Assembly (NCBI RefSeq): GCF_023983475.1
Contig: NZ_CP092712.1
Span: forward strand, 124,001 to 188,000
DNA from: Aliivibrio fischeri ATCC 7744 = JCM 18803 = DSM 507
GTDB lineage: Bacteria; Pseudomonadota; Gammaproteobacteria; Enterobacterales; Vibrionaceae
Length of the DNA stretch: 64,000 nt
Direction of reading: 5' to 3'
Part shown: positions 18,474-28,071 of the stretch, in pieces
Layout of the letters: the number at the start of each line of letters is the position of its first letter
Position numbering within the stretch: position 1 is the stretch's first letter
Made by a program: the position numbers and the translations under genes
The notes under the pieces: model-generated
Told to the model about the DNA's origin: nothing
Seen by the model: the letters and a program-made list of their open reading frames with translations, nothing else
Database searches by the model: none

Positions 18474-19674
18474 TAGAATGGATCTTCGTAGCTAATTTAT
18501 CTAAGGCTTCTTTTCGTTCCTCTAAGTAATCATACTGGTCATAAATTCCTTCTACACCTTTCAACTTATGATTAAGGCAACGTTCAGCAATATGACCTTG
18601 AGTTCCTTGTCTTGCTAATAAGGTTCGGCAGGTTCGACGTAAGTCATGAACAGTAAAGTGCGGAATATCCCCCATTACATTTTTAGGTTGTTTTTTCTTT
18701 CCTGCTTCATGTCCAAATAATTTTGTGATGGCTCGGTTTAACGTATCAGACCCCATGTGCGGTTTTTTACTGATCTTTCGACTAGGAAAAACATAATCAG
18801 AGTCGAATCCAATAATTTTTAATTCCTCAAACCATGCCTGAACTTCAATAGCTAAAGGAATAGTGAAAGCAACATTAGTTTTACTTCGTTCTTTAGGTAG
18901 ATGCCATAATCCCTTTTCTAGTTCAAATTCATCCCATCTTGCTTCACATAATTCAGATTTTCTTACCCCTAAACAGATTAATAAAGCACAAGCTAAATAG
19001 TTAGAACGACTAAAACTTTCTTTATGTTTACGAGCGGTTGAAAAAAATTGATTTAACTCATCTTCATTTAAAGCTCGAATTTTATTTTTTTCTACACCAC
19101 CAGCATCTCTGAAAGTAAATGCAGATGCAGGGTTAAAATTCATAAGGTCTAATTTAATACCATGATTAAAAAGCTGCTTACTATAACCTAGAGCATCATT
19201 AGCAATCGTTGGGCGACCAGAGTCATTGATCGTATTTATGACTTTACGGATGTCTCTTGCGCTTATTTGATCTAACTTAATATTTCCAATATGAGGAGCA
19301 ATATCTTTAAGGTAAATTCGTTGAGGTATCGTTGGGTATTTTAGGCGTTTAACTAGAGTTGGATACCAATCATGAAAAAGATCATTAACGGTTTTTATAT
19401 TCTCTTGTTCAGCTCGTTGGCGCTGGATTAGAGGATCTGCACCTTCACGTAATTGCTTCATCTTAGTTGCGGCATCTAATCGAGCGTCAGCTAAAGATAT
19501 ATCGATGACTTTACCTAGAGTCATTTCTCTGCGTTTTTTATTTGCACTGTAGCGAAGCATCCAAGAAGAATGACCAGATTTAGGTACGACAAGGTAAAGG
19601 CCATCACCATCAGCATAACGGTTTGGTTCTCCTTTGATAAGAGCTTGTACAGATTTACTTGTTAATTTTCCCAT
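18463..19674 (-). CDS. Tyrosine-type site-specific integrase of the island
   Basis: A 403-residue P4-type integrase. I chose the ATG at 19674 (MGKLTSKSVQALIKGEPNRY); a longer reading to 19731 would extend into the repeat-rich attachment region. The N-terminal DUF4102 arm-binding domain has YADGDGLYLVV and MTLGKV; the catalytic domain has Arg in ARWDEF and in VHDLRRTCR, His in LNHKLKG and the Tyr nucleophile in GIYDQYDYL. It is transcribed away from yicC, whose 3' end lies 171 bases off. This places attachment at the yicC 3' end, a known target of mobilizable genomic islands in vibrios. The catalytic set is complete, so the enzyme is probably active. Confidence 0.9.
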   Translation of the reverse strand: MGKLTSKSVQALIKGEPNRYADGDGLYLVVPKSGHSSWMLRYSANKKRREMTLGKVIDISLADARLDAATKMKQLREGADPLIQRQRAEQENIKTVNDLFHDWYPTLVKRLKYPTIPQRIYLKDIAPHIGNIKLDQISARDIRKVINTINDSGRPTIANDALGYSKQLFNHGIKLDLMNFNPASAFTFRDAGGVEKNKIRALNEDELNQFFSTARKHKESFSRSNYLACALLICLGVRKSELCEARWDEFELEKGLWHLPKERSKTNVAFTIPLAIEVQAWFEELKIIGFDSDYVFPSRKISKKPHMGSDTLNRAITKLFGHEAGKKKQPKNVMGDIPHFTVHDLRRTCRTLLARQGTQGHIAERCLNHKLKGVEGIYDQYDYLEERKEALDKLATKIHSIVI

Positions 19675-19681
19675 GATAAAA

Positions 19682-19770
19682 GTTACCCACCACTGTATAG
19701 TGTGGCTAGTATAGCACACCCACCACTTCACCCACCAGTAGGTGGTGGGTATTAGTGAATAGCGGTGGAT
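19682..19770. repeat. Short acccaccact repeats next to the integrase (putative integrase arm sites)
   Basis: Between the integrase start and yicC there are two direct copies of acccaccact (about 19688 and 19716), a shorter acccacca and an inverted aggtggtgggt near 19739. Clustered repeats beside an integrase gene are typical arm-type binding sites and of the integrase promoter region. The actual crossover site is not identifiable because the other end of the island lies outside the window. Confidence 0.5.
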
Positions 19771-19844
19771 GCTAATGGACTTTTGTTTGTCTTAATATAT
19801 TGTTTTTAAATGTATTTTTATTTCGCGCTGAACACTTCTGGATG

Positions 19845-20708
19845 CTATTCAATATTCTGAATTTGCTCACGCATTTGTTCGATAAGCACTTTCAGCTCAA
19901 CACCAGATGCAGTGATGTCTGTGCTGATTGATTTAGATGCTAGCGTGTTGGCTTCACGGTTAAACTCTTGCATCATGAAATCCAGTTTACGACCACATGC
20001 GCCGCCTTTTTTCATAATACTGTTTGCTTCTTTAACGTGAGAATCTAAACGATCGATCTCTTCAGCCACATCCGATTTTTGAGCTAAAAGGATCAACTCT
20101 TGTTCAACACGAGAAGAATCCAGTTCAATTTTCGCATCTTCAAATTTAGTCAGAAGACGGTTGCGTTGCCATTCTAGGATTTCTGGCATGCGAGCACGAA
20201 CTTTTGCTGCTTCTTCAGTAATAGCATCTAAGCGTTGTACGATAAGTGCTTGCATGTTTGCACCTTCACTTGCACGAGCTTCAATGAAGTCATTTACTGC
20301 TAGTTCAAAGTGCTCAAGAAGCTCTTTATTAATCGCATCGAAATCTTGCTCAGGAGCTTCCATTACGCCTTGCCATTGCAGAACTTGGAAAGGGTTAATG
20401 CTGCCTTCGCCTGATTCTGTTTTTACCCATTGCGCCGCTTTAATCACTTGGCGAGCTAAATCTTCATTAATTTTTAGTTCGCTGTTTGCTGCATTGTTTG
20501 CTTCAAAACGTAGGTGACATTCTACTTTACCGCGAGCAAGACGCTTACGGAAACGCTCACGAAGAACAGGTTCTAAGCCACGGAACTGTTCTGGCATACG
20601 GAAATAAGTTTCTAAATAACGTTGGTTTACTGAGCGGATTTCCCACACAGCGTTACCCCAATCTGCTTTTACTTCGCGGCGTGCATAAGCCGTCATACTG
20701 TAGATCAT
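19845..20708 (-). CDS. yicC: YicC family protein (stress-induced endoribonuclease family)
   Basis: A 287-residue cytoplasmic protein with the standard YicC start MIYSMTAYARRE and the conserved end RKLDFMMQEFNREANTLASK, ending QMREQIQNIE, so it is full length although an island sits next to its 3' end. Members of this family have been linked to RNA turnover. It is divergent from rph, as in most gammaproteobacteria, with a 160-bp shared promoter region. The 3' end is the presumed integration site of the island; the integrase must restore the coding end on insertion. Confidence 0.93.
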   Translation of the reverse strand: MIYSMTAYARREVKADWGNAVWEIRSVNQRYLETYFRMPEQFRGLEPVLRERFRKRLARGKVECHLRFEANNAANSELKINEDLARQVIKAAQWVKTESGEGSINPFQVLQWQGVMEAPEQDFDAINKELLEHFELAVNDFIEARASEGANMQALIVQRLDAITEEAAKVRARMPEILEWQRNRLLTKFEDAKIELDSSRVEQELILLAQKSDVAEEIDRLDSHVKEANSIMKKGGACGRKLDFMMQEFNREANTLASKSISTDITASGVELKVLIEQMREQIQNIE

Positions 20709-20829
20709 GTAAGCGTCCTCAAATCATCAATAGGAAGGATGATGAATAAAATATCGCGATACTATAACAGATAAGCGCAATAGTGAGTAACTAGAGAAAC
20801 AGGAGCTATGCTTTATTCTTGGACTTGGG

Positions 20830-20835
20830 TATAAT
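20830..20835 (+). promoter_or_regulatory. Likely -10 box of rph
   Basis: A consensus TATAAT lies 34 bases before the rph start codon, preceded by GGG. No good -35 is seen at 17 bp spacing, so only the -10 is proposed. Confidence 0.45.
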
Positions 20836-20868
20836 CGGCGACAATTTGTCATAATCAAGGTATCTGCC

Positions 20869-21585
20869 ATGCGTCCTAGCGGAAGAACAGCTCAGCAAGT
20901 CCGTCCAATTACACTTACTCGTAACTTTACTGCACACGCAGAAGGTTCAGTATTAGTTGAATTTGGTAATACAAAAGTAATTTGTACTGCAAGTGTTGAA
21001 GAAAACGTTCCTCGCTGGTTAAAAGGCAAAGGGAAAGGTTGGGTAACCGCTGAGTACGGTATGTTACCTCGCGCAACACACACTCGTAATCGCCGTGAAG
21101 CAGCAAGCGGTAAACAAGGTGGTCGTACGATGGAAATCCAACGTTTGATCGCTCGTAGTTTGCGTGCAGCCGTTGACCTAGAAGCACTAGGTGAACAAAT
21201 GATCACAGTTGACTGTGACGTTATTCAAGCTGACGGTGGTACTCGTACAGCATCTATTACTGGTGCAAGTGTGGCGTTAGCTGACGCAATTAATCACATG
21301 ATTGCTACGGGTAAACTAAAGTCGAACCCAATGAAAGGTCATGTAGCGGCGGTTTCTGTTGGTATCTACAACGGCGAAGCAATTTGCGACCTTGAGTATC
21401 TAGAAGACTCAGCAGCAGATACAGACATGAACGTTGTCATGATGGAAGATGGCAAAATGATTGAAGTGCAGGGCACGGCAGAAGAAGCGCCGTTCTCTCA
21501 CCAAGAATTGTTAGACATGCTGGCTCTGGCGCAACAGGGCATCAATGACATTATTGAGAAGCAGAAAGCGGCATTGGCCGAATAA
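20869..21585 (+). CDS. rph: Ribonuclease PH
   Basis: A 238-residue phosphorolytic 3'-5' exoribonuclease that trims tRNA 3' ends. The family signature is clear: [14 protein letters not shown] at the start, [30 protein letters not shown] and [19 protein letters not shown]. It is normal length, in contrast to the frameshifted copy in E. coli K-12. It normally forms an operon with pyrE; here a terminator and a 350-bp repeat tract separate the two, so read-through to pyrE is probably reduced. Confidence 0.97.
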
Positions 21586-21593
21586 TTGATTTT

Positions 21594-21623
21594 AATAGCT
21601 CCTAATTTAGGGGCTATTTTTTT
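21594..21623 (+). terminator. Terminator of rph
   Basis: Stem aatagctcc / ggggctatt with a short loop, followed by seven T, eight bases past the stop codon. Confidence 0.8.
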
Positions 21624-21633
21624 ATGTGTTTTT

Positions 21634-21986
21634 AAGAGCAGGGACGAGAACGCTGTGCTCCGAGAATTGAGGACGGACTTCGTCCTAAAGAAAGAGCAGG
21701 ATTCAGGACGCTATATTTGCAGGTTTCACAATACAGTTCCTCCCCTTGTTCACTAATGTTACTTGGTAGTAACTGTTGATATAAGGGGAGGCTAGGAGGG
21801 GTTGTAAATGATGAGGTTTGGTTTATTTGAATAACGTAAAAACAACATAACCAACCCCCTCTAGCTCCCCCTTGTATTAACTATGTTGATCTCATGGCAG
21901 TAGTGATAAAGGGGGAGAATTATTCTTTGTCGCTGTGATAACAGTATTCGTCTCTGAATCTTGAAAGCGTAGCGACTTGAAACCTG
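21634..21986. repeat. Composite intergenic repeat tract between rph and pyrE
   Basis: The tract opens with gagcagggacgag (the stop-codon element family). It then contains the full two-arm element: a 69-bp arm at 21736-21804 (gttcctccccttgttc to ggaggggttg), a 47-bp spacer, and an inverted related 68-bp arm at 21852-21919 (caaccccctct to gggggagaa). It ends with gcgtagcgacttgaaacctg. No gene is present. The same arms recur at a dozen sites in this window but not in the island. Confidence 0.85.
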
Positions 21987-22037
21987 TTATTACCAATTTG
22001 AAAGTTATAAATTATTAACCAAAAAGAGAGAATGAAA

Positions 22038-22679
22038 ATGAAAGCATACCAGCGTGAGTTTATTGAATTTGCCCTTGAGAAAGAAGTACTAAAGTTTGGT
22101 GAGTTTACTTTAAAGTCTGGTCGTAAAAGCCCATATTTCTTTAACGCTGGCTTATTTAATACCGGTCGTGATTTAGCTCGTTTAGGTCGTTTTTATGCAG
22201 CAGCATTGGCGGATTCTGGTATTGAATATGACGTATTATTTGGCCCTGCGTACAAAGGCATTCCAATCGCCACAACGACAGCAGTAGCATTAGCTGATCA
22301 CCATGATACAGATAAGCCATACTGTTTTAACCGTAAAGAAGCAAAAGATCACGGTGAAGGTGGCAACCTAGTTGGTAGTGCACTTGAAGGCCGCATTATG
22401 CTAGTTGATGACGTGATCACAGCTGGTACAGCGATTCGTGAATCAATGGAAATCATTCAAGCAAATGGCGCTGATTTAGCAGGTGTTCTTGTGGCTATTG
22501 ACCGTCAAGAAAAAGGCAAAGGTGAGTTATCGGCGATTCAAGAAGTTGAACGTGACTTCAATTGCTCAATCATTTCGATTGTCAGTCTGACTGACTTAAT
22601 CTCTTTCTTGGAAGAGAAAGGCGATAATGCTGAGCAACTAGAAGCCGTAAAAGCGTACCGTGCTGAGTTTGGTATCTAA
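22038..22679 (+). CDS. pyrE: Orotate phosphoribosyltransferase
   Basis: A 213-residue enzyme that joins orotate to PRPP in pyrimidine synthesis. I chose the second ATG ([20 protein letters not shown]), which matches PyrE of other gammaproteobacteria; an ATG two codons upstream follows aaagagaga and is also possible. Motifs: [39 protein letters not shown] and the PRPP loop [12 protein letters not shown]. The usual rph-pyrE attenuator arrangement is not evident; the gene probably has its own promoter in the AT-rich 50 bases before it. Confidence 0.97.
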   Translation: MKAYQREFIEFALEKEVLKFGEFTLKSGRKSPYFFNAGLFNTGRDLARLGRFYAAALADSGIEYDVLFGPAYKGIPIATTTAVALADHHDTDKPYCFNRKEAKDHGEGGNLVGSALEGRIMLVDDVITAGTAIRESMEIIQANGADLAGVLVAIDRQEKGKGELSAIQEVERDFNCSIISIVSLTDLISFLEEKGDNAEQLEAVKAYRAEFGI

Positions 22680-22704
22680 TTGATGCTAATCCCTTTAAAT
22701 AGGG

Positions 22705-23448
22705 TTAATAATGCTTTTTCAAAATAGAAGAGTAAGTGGTTGATGTTGTATCAGCCACTTTTTTTTGCGCTTCATCTTCAACATTTGCTGTCTGTGTCAT
22801 ATCGACATTTAACCACTCTTTCATGTTCTTCCAGAGCGGTTTATCAAGCTCAGGGTAGCGAGCTAAGAAACAGTTCTTTTCTGAAAACATCTCTTGATAA
22901 GCTTGATGCTCAGACATAGTGCCTAAAAGTGGGTACTTCATATGTTGCAGTACTTTATGAACAAATTCAGTACCTTGGTTGTTTTCTTTGCAGCGAGTAA
23001 TAACAAAGGCTAGCTCAACATTATTATGTTTAAACGCAGGGGAATTAATTAAATCTTTAATGAACCCAAGCATTGAGTGCACATCAATCGGTGATGGTTG
23101 GACAGGAAAGATGATCTTATCAACCATAGAAATATACTTCTCCATCTCAAAACGACTAAAGTTAGAGGGAGAATCAATCACTGTGATTTTGGTGTCCGCT
23201 TCCAAGCGCAAAGCGAGAGAAAAGGGCACATTTGATGATGGTAAAAAACGAGTTGTTCTTACCCCTTCGGTTTTACTGCCCCAAAAGTGACTTGTTCCTT
23301 GAGGGTCAAGATCAATGATTTCCGTTTTTACTTTTTGATGAGCGTAGAAAGACGCCATTGCTATTGCAAACGTGGATTTTCCTGCGCCACCTTTACGGTT
23401 GATGACAAGAACTTTTTTACATTGTGCTCGTTTATATCCAACTAACAT
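22705..23448 (-). CDS. Orphan ParA-like ATPase
   Basis: A ParA/MinD-type P-loop ATPase of about 247 residues. The deviant Walker A is KGGAGKST (after VLVINR), the Walker A' region is IIDLDPQGTSHFWG, and Walker B is VIDSPSNF. I chose the ATG at 23448; an ATG at 23469 and a TTG at 23475 are in frame upstream. No parB, minD/E or chemotaxis gene is beside it, so it is not a standard partition pair. The tail after residue 205 is polar and Thr/Ser-rich. Such orphan ParA proteins often position a cellular cargo; the cargo here is unknown. It is convergent with pyrE. Confidence 0.85.
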   Translation of the reverse strand: MLVGYKRAQCKKVLVINRKGGAGKSTFAIAMASFYAHQKVKTEIIDLDPQGTSHFWGSKTEGVRTTRFLPSSNVPFSLALRLEADTKITVIDSPSNFSRFEMEKYISMVDKIIFPVQPSPIDVHSMLGFIKDLINSPAFKHNNVELAFVITRCKENNQGTEFVHKVLQHMKYPLLGTMSEHQAYQEMFSEKNCFLARYPELDKPLWKNMKEWLNVDMTQTANVEDEAQKKVADTTSTTYSSILKKHY

Positions 23449-23653
23449 GATGAACTCATCTATAATCATTGACAATATTATAACTAAGCAATCAATATGC
23501 CATGTAATTCAAGTTTGACACGGTAATCTGTCTTAAAGTTTGAACTCGTTACATAAAAAGTAACAATTTCATCTCTCATTTTTTATGAAATACCGCTTCA
23601 ATTGCTTCGAGTTACGAGTAAACTGAAATAAGACATATATTGAGGTTAAGCCC

Positions 23654-24373
23654 ATGCAAGAAAACCATAAGATTTTAGTAGTTGATGATGATGCTCGTCT
23701 TCGTTCTTTATTAGAGCGTTACTTGTCAGAACAAGGCTTTCAAGTGCGTAGCGTAGCTAACAGTGAACAAATGGACCGTTTATTGGCTCGTGAAACTTTC
23801 CACCTAATGGTATTGGACTTAATGTTGCCGGGTGAAGATGGCCTATCTATTTGCCGCCGCTTACGCAGTGCAAATAATATGTTGCCGATCCTAATGCTAA
23901 CGGCAAAAGGCGATGAGATTGATCGCATTGTTGGTTTGGAAGTCGGTGCTGATGATTACCTGCCAAAACCATTTAACCCACGCGAATTACTAGCACGTAT
24001 TCGTGCGGTGCTACGTCGCCAAGTTATTGAAGCGCCAGGAGCACCAAGCGCAGAAGACAAAATGATTGAGTTTGGTGAATTCCGCTTAAATCTAGGCACA
24101 CGTGAAATGTTCCGTAATGATGAGCCAATGCCACTGACATCTGGTGAATTTGCTGTTCTAAAATCATTAGTGACGAACATGCGTGAACCAATGTCGCGCG
24201 ATAAATTAATGAATATGGCCCGTGGCCGTGAATATTCAGCAATGGAACGTTCAATTGACGTTCAAATTTCTCGTCTTCGTCGTATGATTGAAGAAGACCC
24301 AAGTCGTCCACGTTATATTCAAACGGTGTGGGGATTAGGTTATGTGTTTGTTCCTGATGGGGCAGAAGCGTAA
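23654..24373 (+). CDS. ompR: Osmoregulatory response regulator OmpR
   Basis: A 239-residue response regulator. The receiver domain has the acidic pair Asp11/Asp12, phosphorylation site Asp55 (MVLDLMLPGEDG) and the KPF lysine. The C-terminal winged helix has the OmpR pattern MPLTSGEFAVLKSL, RSIDVQISRLRRMIEEDP and VWGLGYVFVPDG. It controls porin genes in response to osmolarity with EnvZ. Its TAA stop is directly followed by gagcagggacgag; the normally adjacent envZ begins 336 bases later, beyond a repeat tract. Confidence 0.97.
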   Translation: MQENHKILVVDDDARLRSLLERYLSEQGFQVRSVANSEQMDRLLARETFHLMVLDLMLPGEDGLSICRRLRSANNMLPILMLTAKGDEIDRIVGLEVGADDYLPKPFNPRELLARIRAVLRRQVIEAPGAPSAEDKMIEFGEFRLNLGTREMFRNDEPMPLTSGEFAVLKSLVTNMREPMSRDKLMNMARGREYSAMERSIDVQISRLRRMIEEDPSRPRYIQTVWGLGYVFVPDGAEA

Positions 24374-24682
24374 GAGCAGGGACGAGAATCGAGTACGCTT
24401 CGCTTAAGGGGCGAGGAAGAGCGTTAAAAGCAGAGTTCAGATCGGTCGCAGGCTCCCTTGCAGGATTCTAACTCCCCCTTGTATTAACTATGTCGATCTC
24501 ATAGCTATTGCGATAAAGGGGGAGAACCTTTCTTTGTCGCTGCTATAACAATATCCACCCCTGAACTCTGCTCTTCCTGAAACCTGCAAGCGAAGCGTCC
24601 TGAAACCTAGGTTATTCCAATACCAACAATATTCGCTGTTGTCGCTTCTAGTTAGCGTAGCGTATAGTCTCTAGCTCTCTTC
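24374..24682. repeat. Composite repeat tract splitting ompR and envZ
   Basis: It starts at the base after the ompR stop with gagcagggacgag, then cgcttcgct, gaggaagagcg and cggtcgcaggctcccttgcagg. A partial arm of the two-arm element follows (24469-24526, aactccccctt to gggggagaac), then cctgaaacctgcaagcgaagcg and agcgtagcgtatagtctctag. No ORF of note is present. It separates a two-component pair that in many gammaproteobacteria overlaps or nearly so. Confidence 0.85.
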
Positions 24683-24709
24683 AAATTCATCACCAAACAG
24701 AGAACCTCT

Positions 24710-26014
24710 ATGAAAAGTACCTTCGCCAGAACCCTTTTACTCCTCGCATCCCTTCTTATCGCCAGTCAGGTATTCTCTTATCTCGCGGTTTTTAATTACG
24801 CCTTATTACCTAGCTTGCAGCAGTTTAATCGCATTTTGGCTTATGAAGTACGCTTAATGTTAGCGGAGGATGTTACGTTAGCGAGTGGTAAAAATGTTCA
24901 TTTAGGGCAGCCTCTACGACGCCAATTATTAGAGCAACTTGGTGTGAGTATTCATGATGAAAACGATCCTGATATGAAAGAGTATTATCAGGCCAGCCCG
25001 GTTGAATTTTTAAGTGAAGAGATGACTCAGGAGTTAGGGGCACCAACAGAGGTGCGTTTGATTTTAGGTGCAGACAGTTATGTGTTGTGGATGAAGAGTG
25101 AAGCAATGCCTGAGTTTTATATGCGAATACCACTTTCAGAGCTGCAAGAAGATGATTTTGCGCCGCTCTTTAGAAACAGTTTGTTTATCGCTTTACTCGT
25201 AATTCTTGGTGGTTGGACATTTATTAAAATTCAGAATCGACCATTAATGGCACTGCAAACTGCCGCTCGTAAAGTAGGTAAAGGTGAAATACCCGATCCG
25301 TTACCTGAAAAAGGTGCATCAGAGATTCAAGCGGTGACTCGTGCGTTTAACCAAATGTCGAAGGGTATTCAGAAATTAGAGCAAGACCGAGCGTTATTAA
25401 TGGCCGGGGTCAGTCATGATATTCGAACACCATTAACTCGGATTCGTTTAGCAACAGAAATGATGTCTCCAGAAGACAGCTACCTTGCCGAAAGTATGAT
25501 TAAAGACACGGAAGAGTGTAATGAGATCATCGGTCAATTCATGGATTATTTAAAACCTGTCGCAAAGCAAGATTTTACTCAGGTGGATGTTAATACCATC
25601 GTTAATGAGGTGATATTAGCTGAGGGTGGTTATGAGCGTGAAATTCAGACTAAGCTTGCTATGATCCCAAAAGCGATTAATGGTAATGCGGTAGCAATTA
25701 AACGAGTGATCACTAATTTGGTCGTTAATGCGATTCGATATGGTGGTGATTGGATCCAAGTATCAACCAGTGTGTCTGCTGACCATAAAACCGTATGGAT
25801 TATTATTGAAGATAATGGCCCTGGAGTTGATAACGCACAGCTAGAAACCGTGTTTGAACCTTTTACTCGAGGTGATACGGCTCGTGGTAGTGAAGGGACA
25901 GGGCTAGGATTAGCCATCGTTAAGCGTATTGTTACTCAGCATCAAGGTGAAGTGAGTTTATCAAACCGAAGTGAAGGTGGTTTGAAGGTTCAAGTTGAGT
26001 TTCCGTTGGGGTGA
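24710..26014 (+). CDS. envZ: Osmosensor histidine kinase EnvZ
   Basis: A 434-residue membrane kinase. Two membrane segments flank a periplasmic domain (about 8-30 and 156-175), followed by HAMP ([18 protein letters not shown]), the dimerisation/phosphoacceptor box with His236 ([20 protein letters not shown]), and ATPase boxes N ([11 protein letters not shown]), G1 (EDNGPGVD) and G2 ([12 protein letters not shown]). It phosphorylates and dephosphorylates OmpR. It follows a repeat tract rather than overlapping ompR. Its TGA stop is again followed at once by gagcagggacgag. Confidence 0.96.
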   Translation: MKSTFARTLLLLASLLIASQVFSYLAVFNYALLPSLQQFNRILAYEVRLMLAEDVTLASGKNVHLGQPLRRQLLEQLGVSIHDENDPDMKEYYQASPVEFLSEEMTQELGAPTEVRLILGADSYVLWMKSEAMPEFYMRIPLSELQEDDFAPLFRNSLFIALLVILGGWTFIKIQNRPLMALQTAARKVGKGEIPDPLPEKGASEIQAVTRAFNQMSKGIQKLEQDRALLMAGVSHDIRTPLTRIRLATEMMSPEDSYLAESMIKDTEECNEIIGQFMDYLKPVAKQDFTQVDVNTIVNEVILAEGGYEREIQTKLAMIPKAINGNAVAIKRVITNLVVNAIRYGGDWIQVSTSVSADHKTVWIIIEDNGPGVDNAQLETVFEPFTRGDTARGSEGTGLGLAIVKRIVTQHQGEVSLSNRSEGGLKVQVEFPLG

Positions 26015-26412
26015 GAGCAGGGACGAGAATCGAGGACGCTGCGCTCGAGGGGCGAGGAAGAGCGTAAGAGCAAAAAGCTAGGATTCAGGAAGAGCAAAAG
26101 CAGAGTCCAGAGGTGATTGTTGTGATATCTACGGGCACAATACAGTTCCTCCCCTTGTTCACAAAGGTTACTTGGTAGTAACTGTTGATATAAGGGGAGG
26201 CTAGGAGGGGTTGGAAACTAGAGACGATACGCTAGCGCTAACTAGACCGCTTCGCTCCTATAAGAGCAAAAAGCGAAGGGTTCAGGTTTCAGGAAGAGCA
26301 AAAGCGAGTACACCTGAAACCTGCAAGCGTCGCGCCCTGAAACCTAAAAACTCACCACATCAACCATGTCCGCTCTTATAGTCTCTAGTCAGCACAGCGT
26401 ATCGTTCCTAGT
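26015..26412. repeat. Composite repeat tract after envZ
   Basis: It begins at the base after the envZ stop with gagcagggacgag. Next is a single arm of the two-arm element (26145-26213, gttcctccccttgttc to ggaggggttg) without its inverted partner. The tract then has the ctagagacgatacgc / ctaactagaccgcttcgctc element, the caggtttcaggaagagc / acctgaaacctgcaagcg element, and a terminal agcacagcgtatcgttcctag. After the xanP terminator a further fragment (actcgtccctagagcgaagcg, about 26464-26500) precedes the xanP stop. Confidence 0.82.
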
Positions 26413-26420
26413 AAAAAATA

Positions 26421-26457
26421 AAAAAGACCGCAGATGATAATCACCTGCGGTCTTTTT
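26421..26457 (-). terminator. Terminator of xanP (bidirectional)
   Basis: Stem aaaaagaccgcag / ctgcggtcttttt with an 11-base loop. It has A and T runs on both sides, so it can end transcription from xanP and from the opposite direction. Confidence 0.88.
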
Positions 26458-26507
26458 CGTTTTTACTCGTCCCTAGAGCGAAGCGAACTTGCTCCTAGTC
26501 CCTTTAT

Positions 26508-27899
26508 TTAAACAACCACATCTTGTTTTGCTTCTTCTTTCACTTCTGCATACGGCAATACGATATTTAAGATAATCGCAGTTACACCACCTGCAGTGAC
26601 ACCTGATGAGAAAATGTTTTTAATCATCTCAGGCATGAACTGAAGAATTTCAGGTTTTTGAGCTAAACCAAGACCCATGGAGAAAGACATAGCCATGATT
26701 AGGATTGCGCGACGGTCTAGTTCAACACGAGAGATAATACGCACACCAGCAGCCGCAATCGTACCGAACATCACAATAGTTGCACCACCAAGCACAGGCT
26801 CAGGAATGATCTGCACCATGCTTGCTACCCCTGGGAATAAACCAAGAAGAACTAGCATACCTGCGATGAAATAACCCACATAACGGCTTGCTACACCTGT
26901 TAATAGAATTACGCCATTGTTTTGGCTAAACGTTGAGTTAGGGAAGCTGTTAAATGCTGCGGCGATTGCCGAGTTAATACCATCAGCTAATACACCGCCT
27001 TTAATGCGCTTCATATAAACAGAGCCTTTTACTGGTTGGCCTGATACTTCTGATGTCGCAGTAATATCACCAATGGCTTCTAGTGCCGTGATTAAGAAGA
27101 TAAGCACCAAAGGAATAAACAGAGACCAGTCAAAACCTAAGCCATACTGCATAGGGATTGGTAGGGCAATGAGAGCCGCATCATGAGACATATTTGTATT
27201 AAGCATTCCCATTGCCCACGCCACTAGCGTACCTACTGTCATTGCGATAACGATAGAAGCCATACGAAGGTAAGGGTTAGTTGCACGGTTTAGTACTACA
27301 ATAATTAATAATACAGTGCCAGCAAGAGCGAGTTTATCAAGGCTACCAAATGTGCCTTCGCCCATAGCTGAATACCCGCCCCCCATAGACACTAAACCGA
27401 CTTGAATAAGAGTAAGGCCAATTAGGGTAACAACAATGCCAGAGACTAATGGAGTAATGATTTTTTGAGCGTATTCAAGAACACGAGATAGGAAAATTTC
27501 AGCGGTTGAAGCAACAAGAATGGTACCGAAAATGGCTGCCATCATTGTAGGAACATCAGCACCACCGGCTTTTAGTGCAAGGCCAGCACCAATGATTGGG
27601 CCTAAGAAATTAAAACTGGTGCCTTGAACTGAAAGTAAGCCGGAACCGATAGGGCCAAAGGTTTTAATTTGAATAAAAGAAGAAATGCCCGAAGCAAATA
27701 AAGACATGCTGATGATGGTATTGGTCTCAGCCGCTGGAACACCAAGAGTCTGGCAGATGATCAGAGAAGGCGTAATAATCGCAACAAACATTGCTAATAA
27801 GTGCTGAAAAGCAGCAAATAAAGTGTGCGGTAGCGGTGGACGATCATCCAATTGATAGATCAATTCAGATGGTTTTGTGGTGCTGTTTTTAACGGTCAT
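26508..27899 (-). CDS. xanP: Xanthine permease (NCS2 family)
   Basis: A 463-residue inner-membrane nucleobase transporter. It resembles E. coli XanP closely: [20 protein letters not shown] at the start, [31 protein letters not shown] and the NCS2 signature [19 protein letters not shown]. About 12-14 hydrophobic segments are visible. It should import xanthine by proton symport. A perfect PurR-consensus palindrome lies about 170 bases upstream (28072-28087), suggesting purine repression. It is a single-gene unit with a strong terminator. Confidence 0.93.
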   Translation of the reverse strand: MTVKNSTTKPSELIYQLDDRPPLPHTLFAAFQHLLAMFVAIITPSLIICQTLGVPAAETNTIISMSLFASGISSFIQIKTFGPIGSGLLSVQGTSFNFLGPIIGAGLALKAGGADVPTMMAAIFGTILVASTAEIFLSRVLEYAQKIITPLVSGIVVTLIGLTLIQVGLVSMGGGYSAMGEGTFGSLDKLALAGTVLLIIVVLNRATNPYLRMASIVIAMTVGTLVAWAMGMLNTNMSHDAALIALPIPMQYGLGFDWSLFIPLVLIFLITALEAIGDITATSEVSGQPVKGSVYMKRIKGGVLADGINSAIAAAFNSFPNSTFSQNNGVILLTGVASRYVGYFIAGMLVLLGLFPGVASMVQIIPEPVLGGATIVMFGTIAAAGVRIISRVELDRRAILIMAMSFSMGLGLAQKPEILQFMPEMIKNIFSSGVTAGGVTAIILNIVLPYAEVKEEAKQDVVV

Positions 27900-28071
27900 G
27901 GCCGATATTCCTAGTAGTATAACGTTGTCTTCAAATCTCGCTGAATGGGAGTTTGAAGTGAGAAGGCGTCAATCTGTGATTGCTGTTAATCAGAACCTTT
28001 CTCGATAGGGTTGCATTGTTAAGTTCGATACTTAATCAATTGGAGCGGTATTTTATAGATAATTTAATGAA

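Noticed and set aside
19675..19844. tRNA gene as the island attachment site
   Set aside because: No cloverleaf or tRNA-like 3' end is visible; the integrase faces the 3' end of yicC instead.
20161..20517. A 118-codon frame opposite yicC
   Set aside because: It is antisense to a well-conserved yicC frame, has serine-rich shadow composition and no leader signal.
27900..28071. Possible purine riboswitch in front of xanP
   Set aside because: I saw no conserved purine-aptamer core (paired helices with the usual loop sequences); the PurR site explains purine control more simply.
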